Assembly: GCA_031278315.1 (NCBI GenBank)
Contig: JAITKS010000224.1
Span: 1-12,106, forward strand
From: Planctomycetaceae bacterium
GTDB lineage: Bacteria > Planctomycetota > Planctomycetia > Pirellulales > Thermoguttaceae
Direction: 5' to 3'
DNA: 12,106 nt
Part shown: positions 8,801 to 12,106 of the stretch, piece after piece
Numbering within the stretch: position 1 is the stretch's first letter
Layout: the number at the start of each line of letters is the position of its first letter
Translations under genes and position numbers: made by a program
The notes under the pieces: model-generated
Database searches by the model: none
The model's input: the letters and a program-made list of their open reading frames with translations, nothing else
Told to the model about the DNA's origin: nothing

Positions 8801-9583
8801 GTTAGTGTTATTAGGAACGGGTTCGATGAATAGAACGAGTTGTCGAACGTATTTTTCGCGCAGGTCGAGATTATTTAATTCGGCGCGTAGCGGGATGAGG
8901 ATTTTATCGGCTCTTTGCCAGAGGTTTGGTTTTCCGTTTTGATCGTGAAAGTTAAGAGTTTCCCAATGGTTAGGGCTAGTGTAAGCCGAGCCGGCGACGA
9001 TAAATGTAATAGGTTTTCGTGTTTGAGGGTGTATTGAATGTGGTAAAACAATTTGTGCTGCGAGAATTATTCCGCAGTCGTTGGCGCAGATTTGGACGGA
9101 CGGATCGAGTTCGTCGATTAGTGAGGGATAACCGATAGTGTGACCGAGTGAGACTGAAGATTTATTAGGCAGATATAATTTGATTTGTTCGTTGATTTGA
9201 TTTTTATTTTGCCGGACAAATTTATGTTCGATAATTTTTGTGATTCCGGTATTATTTTCGATGTGTAATATTTTCCAGTTTGGAGATTGTGCGGATGATT
9301 GTGATTTGGTTGAATTGAAATCTAGTGCAGACTTTGTGGAGTTTGTGGTAGAAGTTGTAGAGTCTGTTGTAGAGTCTGATGGAAAAATCACGGGCAGTAA
9401 TTTTGATTCTGACAGCGGCTGAATTTGTTGTGTAGAAGTAGAAGTAGTAGAAGTAAAAGTAGAAGAAGTTGTGTGAGGAGTTTTGGGATTATTTATTTGC
9501 GCAAAGGCGGCATTTACCAACAGTGAGTGGTGGTAAAATGCAGCAAACGATATAATTAAAAAAATAATAATGTGCACGTTCAA
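5867..9583 (-). CDS. Large secreted protein, glycoside-hydrolase-like with C-terminal binding domain
   Basis: A 1238-residue exported protein. The hydrophobic stretch IIIFLIISFAAFYHH followed by NAAFA|Q (likely cut after residue 28) is a Sec signal. Then follow a Thr/Ser-rich linker (about 38-100), a first folded domain (about 100-340), a Pro-Gln repeat (343-396), an Asn-Gln repeat (411-436), and a region (about 500-775) whose alternating strands, helices and motif VLAWNLGDDC (599-608) recall TIM-barrel glycoside hydrolases such as GH42-like enzymes. A beta-rich segment (about 785-880), a helical segment (about 880-1080) and a C-terminal jelly-roll-like domain ending in VHIDDIRIS (1175-1183), typical of carbohydrate-binding modules, come next, then a Pro-rich tail. 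The hydrolase reading is an inference; I cannot confirm two catalytic acids. The first possible start in frame is TTG at 9583 with no Shine-Dalgarno, and the open frame runs further upstream. Similar large secreted proteins occur in planctomycetes, to my knowledge. Confidence 0.85.
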   Translation of the reverse strand: MNVHIIIFLIISFAAFYHHSLLVNAAFAQINNPKTPHTTSSTFTSTTSTSTQQIQPLSESKLLPVIFPSDSTTDSTTSTTNSTKSALDFNSTKSQSSAQSPNWKILHIENNTGITKIIEHKFVRQNKNQINEQIKLYLPNKSSVSLGHTIGYPSLIDELDPSVQICANDCGIILAAQIVLPHSIHPQTRKPITFIVAGSAYTSPNHWETLNFHDQNGKPNLWQRADKILIPLRAELNNLDLREKYVRQLVLFIEPVPNNTNYKVVNIGQLNTTGVLPTRDEFQNTFEKYNNQINSLFDPINFNGFKLLASSQCEFLTTHVTNSEWIEKIWGFNPDKLVSTPLSPQPFPQTSPQTSPQTFPQPSPQPSPQLSPQPSPQFFPQTFPQTSPQLSSQPSPIKFNPHLLPNNINSTNQNLNQNHNQTQTHNQTQNLNQTQPVFNLQSHSRIPERNTGFNNNSRTLYPQDNSNSIQKFTLLQQNNTGINNIISENQNFQPSATTIQISDKILLVNNIPIGVRAIEYQGEPLAFLRKLEFNTVLVKERPSLSLLREAREAGVWLICKPPSPNEIANSKIYNDSTPLDKLQESDMNISIASPIYDNVLAWNLGDDCTQPRHQEDTNRITLLQSADRIRRRPIICTARSGVWEYSRIVDVLLMESQPLLSSLDFNELALWQSGYQTLARPDTPFWTTIQTDIDPKVTNQWIMFGGNTHEICAITHEQIKMQVHQALACGVHGIIFTSNSPLTNNDPVTEYRRTSLELINWELQLIEDWFAGGRDQPTLVKSTGRSQMNAAILQAGRTRLLVPIWQERNSQLAVSGAFEGSVQFIIPGIPDTYGAYLIVPNRMFPLTTRRVAGGTEVLLDEISLNSLVYFGEVDGFYARIGERAKIIGERCAYLACRLAELQLASMRQVMETLKQAKESNSIPIHPRDKLPLIALQEQESHFRMTNNAINIAKSFINQSPPAYGMAYLQAERSTRGLRVIARDILREATRHDLNICMTPVSVSFATLPYYLSAFQRTSGAILGQNRLSGGDMEDIGSWQRSGWTSQRHKIEGIVEQLSIAQQASRTGMNGLRMITQMENNESKPKQIETSPIWVISPPVGVRMGEMICVNGWIKIPVTLESGVDGLTIFDSLGGEPLALRFRETQGQWKEFAFYRYVPEDSNYYVYFALNSLGEVHIDDIRISAVQFNQPRPNIPDFRPTPTLPTLPRIPIDRLNPFQYLPNLTNLPNINGTTTENNK
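8276..8353 (-). repeat. Asn-Gln linker repeat in the secreted protein
   Basis: Residues 411-436 are an imperfect NQ-x repeat (NQNLNQNHNQTQ pattern) based on a six-base AATCAA-like unit, with His, Leu and Thr as the variable residues. It is a second low-complexity linker soon after the Pro-Gln one. Confidence 0.8.
8396..8557 (-). repeat. Pro-Gln linker repeat (about 54 residues) in the secreted protein
   Basis: The 12-base unit encodes SPQP/SPQT/FPQT variants, about 13 units in residues 343-396. It is an extended linker separating the N-terminal domain from the hydrolase-like region. Units differ by single codons (S/F, P/T/L), suggesting old expansion with later drift. Confidence 0.85.
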
Positions 9584-9610
9584 ATTTTTTAATGTAGCAG
9601 TGAAATATTT

Positions 9611-9628
9611 GTGATTGTGATTGTGATT
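9611..9628. repeat. Three GTGATT hexamers
   Basis: Three perfect 6-base units lie just upstream of the TTG start of the secreted protein. Read on the - strand in the extended frame they encode an alternating Asn-His run. Confidence 0.7.
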
Positions 9629-9716
9629 GTAGTGTAATAGAGTCGTTGACGTTTTACGTCTCTTTATAAAAATCCAATGCTTTGATGCGGCGATTGAAAT
9701 ATTATTTACGAATCAT

Positions 9717-9730
9717 ATTAATCGTCCTTT
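9717..9730 (-). promoter_or_regulatory. Shine-Dalgarno-like site with an out-of-frame ATG
   Basis: On the - strand AAAGGA (9730-9725) stands 8 bases before an ATG at 9716-9714. That ATG opens only MIRK-stop, one base out of frame with the open frame that continues into the 1238-residue gene. This is the best ribosome binding site upstream of that gene. Confidence 0.45.
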
Positions 9731-9975
9731 TTTTTTTCAATCAAGTGAATCGAGGTTTAGACATTTAGTCATTTAGGGCGAGTATAATTTTAATTTCAAG
9801 CAAACATTCAACTGACATATTACTCAAAGAGTAATTTTTAACTGTGCAAAATATATATTGAACTGAAATATTACCTAGAATTGATAAAGGACAACGTAAT
9901 TATGAGAATTGTACAAATTATAAAAAATCAAGAAAAGACCAATTTTAAAAAATTCGTAATATATCTGTGGAATAT

Positions 9976-10142
9976 TTTTTTTGACAGGACAAACAGGATA
10001 GCGGTTAGTGTATAGTGGTTAGTGGTTAGTGGTTAGTTCGCATGCGGAGATTAGTACGGATTCTAAAGTTCAAATCACTATGGTTTCAAGTTTTGATTCT
10101 TTTAATTTATCATTTACAAATCCTGTAATCCTGTCAAAAAAA
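9976..10142. repeat. 167-base element with 23-24 base terminal inverted repeats
   Basis: The left arm (9976-9999) begins TTTTTTTGACAGGA and continues CAAACAGGAT. The right arm (10120-10142), read on the other strand, begins TTTTTTTGACAGGA and continues TTACAGGAT. The arms match at nearly every position, with a one-base length difference. The interior has no gene, only heptamer repeats and AT-rich sequence. It resembles a small non-autonomous mobile element or a dispersed palindromic repeat; no target-site duplication is obvious. Confidence 0.65.
10001..10037 (+). repeat. Heptanucleotide tandem repeat (GTGGTTA)
   Basis: GCGGTTA, a variant GTGTATA, then GTGGTTA three times and a partial unit run from 10001 to 10037 with period 7. 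It lies inside the inverted-repeat element, next to its left arm. Confidence 0.8.
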
Positions 10143-10147
10143 CAAAA

Positions 10148-10173
10148 CTAAAAAATGCGGTCGAGACGACCGC
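10148..10173 (-). terminator. Likely intrinsic terminator of gspF, built from the REP hairpin
   Basis: On the - strand the hairpin GCGGTCG-TCT-CGACCGC (10173-10157) is followed at once by ATTTTTTAG. A GC-rich 7-bp stem plus a T6 run, 41 bases past the gspF stop, fits a Rho-independent terminator. The hairpin is identical to the right hairpin of the composite element at 68-84. Confidence 0.65.
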
Positions 10174-10214
10174 GTTTCTGTTTGAAATTTTTTTTTAGAA
10201 ATTCCATTCTGGTT

Positions 10215-11417
10215 TTAACCTACATTAGCCATGTTAAATATCGGTAACATCAGAGCAAGAACTAGGAATAATACAATTACACCTAATAAAATTAACATTA
10301 TCGGTTCAATAAATCTTACAGCTAAATCGAGAGCCCGCCAGTTTTTTTTCTCTAGCGAAATAGAAGCTGAAATCAAAACAGAATCAAGAGTATTCGATTC
10401 TTCGGCAACCGCAATCATTTCTGTAAGAGATTTTGGAAAATTCCCCGATTCTGCTAACGGAACGGCTAATCTTGTTCCGCTGCTTATTTTTTCTGTTGCT
10501 TTTTGAATTGCATTTAATAACACCCGATTACCAATTGCATCACCCGCAATTTCTAACGATTTTACTATCGGTACACCATTTTTCAGCAAAGTTCCCAATG
10601 CTCTACAAAAACGTGAAATCGCAAATCCCTCATATACCTTGCCTGCAATTGGAACTTTTAATTTCAGATTATCCATAATAAGTCTGCCTCGATCCGTTGC
10701 ACTCCAAAAACGATACCACAAAGAACCAATAAACAAAATCGGTACGCTAAACGCTAAAATATATTTCATTCGCCCCGAAATAAATAATAACCATTCTGTC
10801 ATTTGCGGCAACTCGCCACGATTACGTAACTCTTTGAATAGAACGTCAAAATTCGGAACAATAAAAACCATTATCACAACAACTACCAATACCAAAAAAA
10901 TCAACAATAATATCGGATATACTATCGCACCAATAATTCGTCCGCGTAAATCATCTAGTGCCTCTGTATGTTCCGCAACATGACTCAAAGATTCTTCAAG
11001 AAAACCGCCCTCACTGCCGGCTCGAACCATCTGAACTCCCATTTCGCCAAACACGATTTGATAACGTCCCATCGCCTCTGCCAACGTGTCGCCGGATTCA
11101 ACACGGCGATATACATTGTCAAGAACAAATTTGAAATTCGTATTAGAAGTCTGATCGTGCAATATCTTCAAAGACCTTAATAACGGAACGCCGCCGCGTA
11201 AAAGATCAGATAATTGAGAATAAAACGAGGCTAAAAGCTCTCCCTTTACCCGACGTACTTTACCGGTGATTACTTGTTGCATCACGGGTACAATTGAAAT
11301 CGGAAACAAACCGCCCGCAGAAATTGCCGCCGCCGCTTCCATTTCATTTGCCGCATCTAAAACACCTTCAAGTTTTGACCCTATCTCATTGCGGGCAACA
11401 TAACGATACTCTGGCAT
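10215..11417 (-). CDS. gspF: Type II secretion/type IV pilus inner-membrane protein GspF/PilC
   Basis: At 400 residues this is the normal length for GspF/PilC, the polytopic inner-membrane platform protein that couples the cytosolic ATPase to pseudopilus or pilus assembly. Two T2SF repeats are visible: residues 62-187 (FYSQLSDLLRGGVPLLRSL, later GSEGGFLEESL) and 266-388 (CRALGTLLKNGVPIVKSLEIA, later VAEESNTLDSVL). Membrane segments are near 161-188, 218-237 and 370-394, ending in LPIF as usual for the family. On the - strand GAGAGG lies 9 bases before the ATG, the clearest ribosome binding site in the window and good support for this start. No GspE/PilB, secretin or pseudopilin gene is visible beside it, though the right flank is only 689 bases. 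A repeat-derived terminator follows. GspF and PilC cannot be told apart from this sequence alone. Confidence 0.93.
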   Translation of the reverse strand: MPEYRYVARNEIGSKLEGVLDAANEMEAAAAISAGGLFPISIVPVMQQVITGKVRRVKGELLASFYSQLSDLLRGGVPLLRSLKILHDQTSNTNFKFVLDNVYRRVESGDTLAEAMGRYQIVFGEMGVQMVRAGSEGGFLEESLSHVAEHTEALDDLRGRIIGAIVYPILLLIFLVLVVVVIMVFIVPNFDVLFKELRNRGELPQMTEWLLFISGRMKYILAFSVPILFIGSLWYRFWSATDRGRLIMDNLKLKVPIAGKVYEGFAISRFCRALGTLLKNGVPIVKSLEIAGDAIGNRVLLNAIQKATEKISSGTRLAVPLAESGNFPKSLTEMIAVAEESNTLDSVLISASISLEKKNWRALDLAVRFIEPIMLILLGVIVLFLVLALMLPIFNMANVG

Positions 11418-11426
11418 TACTAATTA

Positions 11427-11432
11427 CCTCTC
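11427..11432 (-). promoter_or_regulatory. Strong ribosome binding site of gspF
   Basis: GAGAGG on the - strand, 9 bases from the ATG at 11417. The other three large genes have no comparable site directly before their starts. Confidence 0.75.
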
Positions 11433-11631
11433 AAATAAAAAAATGTCTAATCAAAAAAATAAACAAATCACTATTACCAATTTTGCTCTTTCGGATCGAT
11501 TTCTATGAATACCAACCTAAAACGAAAACCAAAATTTCAAATATGAGAAGTATATATTACCAAATTTTTAACATTTGAATATTATACGTAACACAATATA
11601 TTCAGTTGAATAATTTATTGTTAGAAAGAAC

Positions 11632-11694
11632 GCGGTCGTCTCGACCGCATCTTTAGGCGTTTTTTGTAAAAAACAGTGCAGACGAGACACCTGC
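11632..11694. repeat. Inverted copy of the composite REP-like element
   Basis: Read on the - strand, the order of parts equals that at 21-84. The hairpin GCGGTCGTCTCGACCGC (11632-11648) is intact and followed by ATCTTTAGGCGTTTTTTGTA, the exact complement of the first copy's centre. The far hairpin GCAGACGAGACACCTGC (11678-11694) has two mismatched pairs. Confidence 0.8.
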
Positions 11695-11775
11695 GTTTCT
11701 CTTAATATTAGTTGTTAGAAATTCACATAAATTACAAACTAAAAAATCTCTGTGTTATCTGTGATAAATAAAAAA

Positions 11776-11920
11776 TTTATCTATTTTCTATCATCGGAAA
11801 TTCCGAAGATAGATTTTTTTGACGAAATATTATTTTATCTATTTTCTATCATCGGAAATTCCGAAGATAGATTTTTTGACGAAATATTATTTTATCTATT
11901 TTGCATCGTCAGAATTTTCG
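11776..11920 (+). repeat. Tandem 57-58 base repeat carrying a hairpin plus T-run
   Basis: Units begin TTTATCTATTTT at 11776, 11834 and 11891; the first two are nearly identical (one extra T in unit 1), the third is partial and diverged. Each full unit holds a near-perfect palindrome, CTATC-A-TCGGAA-A-TTCCGA-A-GATAG (11788-11812 and 11846-11870), followed by T6-T7. On the + strand this looks like an intrinsic terminator, but no + strand gene lies upstream within the window except beyond the - strand gspF. Confidence 0.8.
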
Positions 11921-12106
11921 ATTTTTGTAATATATACTTTTCACACTTTAGATTTCGGTATTCGTTTTAAACTTAAATTGCCCTTGTAGGGCGAATACAT
12001 AGACAATTTTTTGACTCAAAAACAAGTTGTATTTATTAAAAAATATTGCAACGTTTATTGACAATATTTTCAATTAAAAAAATAAAAAACGAATGTAATA
12101 TATCAG

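Larger units (their letters stand above)
11418..12106. other. 689-base repeat-rich region upstream of gspF
   Basis: No convincing gene is present. It contains the gspF leader, an inverted copy of the composite element, a tandem hairpin repeat and a small GCCCT-TGT-AGGGC hairpin (11980-11992). A 72-codon + strand frame at 11752-11970 is formed largely by the tandem repeat and is not accepted as a gene. Confidence 0.6.

Noticed and set aside
10639..10983. A 114-codon + strand frame opposite gspF
   Set aside because: It is antisense to a firmly recognised GspF/PilC protein and shows no protein-like features.
11776..11920. A CRISPR-like array
   Set aside because: There are only two full units in direct tandem with no unique spacers, and no cas gene is in the window.
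11752..11970. A 72-codon + strand frame rich in Phe, Ile and Leu
   Set aside because: Its middle is the translation of the 57-58 base hairpin repeat, so the repeat explains the open frame. No ribosome binding site or family is visible.

Overview
The window is AT-rich DNA holding four long genes in two convergent pairs. Genes on the + strand lie at 582-3944 and 4538-5614; genes on the - strand lie at 5867-9583 and 10215-11417. The gaps between them are long and full of hairpins and short repeats. No rRNA, tRNA, CRISPR array, transposase or phage gene is visible. The best guess for the source is an AT-rich, probably anaerobic planctomycete-like bacterium. The reasons are an ExeA-type ATPase with a huge disordered tail, a very large secreted protein of a kind I associate with planctomycetes, long gaps, and starts that mostly lack a Shine-Dalgarno sequence. 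This assignment is an inference and not certain.

Left side (1-581): a composite REP-like element (21-84) made of two related hairpins around a central palindrome, a decayed second copy (141-209), and one doubtful small ORF (343-489). Next comes a 1120-residue ExeA/GspA-like AAA ATPase (582-3944). It has a normal N-terminal ATPase core, an insertion in the lid, about 620 residues of low-complexity sequence and a C-terminal helical segment. After a 593-base gap with two hairpins near its right end is a 358-residue iron-sulfur protein of the sulfhydrogenase-beta/AsrA type (4538-5614), without its usual partner genes in view.

Right side, read leftwards on the - strand: a GspF/PilC inner-membrane protein (10215-11417) with a strong ribosome binding site and a plausible intrinsic terminator formed by a copy of the REP hairpin. 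Then comes a 167-base element with inverted-repeat ends and heptanucleotide repeats (9976-10142). Last is a 1238-residue Sec-exported protein (5867-9583) with Pro-Gln and Asn-Gln linkers, a possible glycoside-hydrolase-like region and a C-terminal sugar-binding-like domain. Its start codon is unclear. The region upstream of gspF holds an inverted copy of the composite element and a tandem 57-58 base hairpin repeat.

The ExeA-like ATPase and GspF both belong to families linked to type II secretion/type IV pilus machinery, and the 1238-residue protein has an export signal and could be a substrate of some secretion route. Nothing in the window ties them into one operon. The most distinctive features are the compensatory base changes between the two REP hairpins and the recurrent 15-base, pentapeptide-encoding tandem repeats in both + strand genes.
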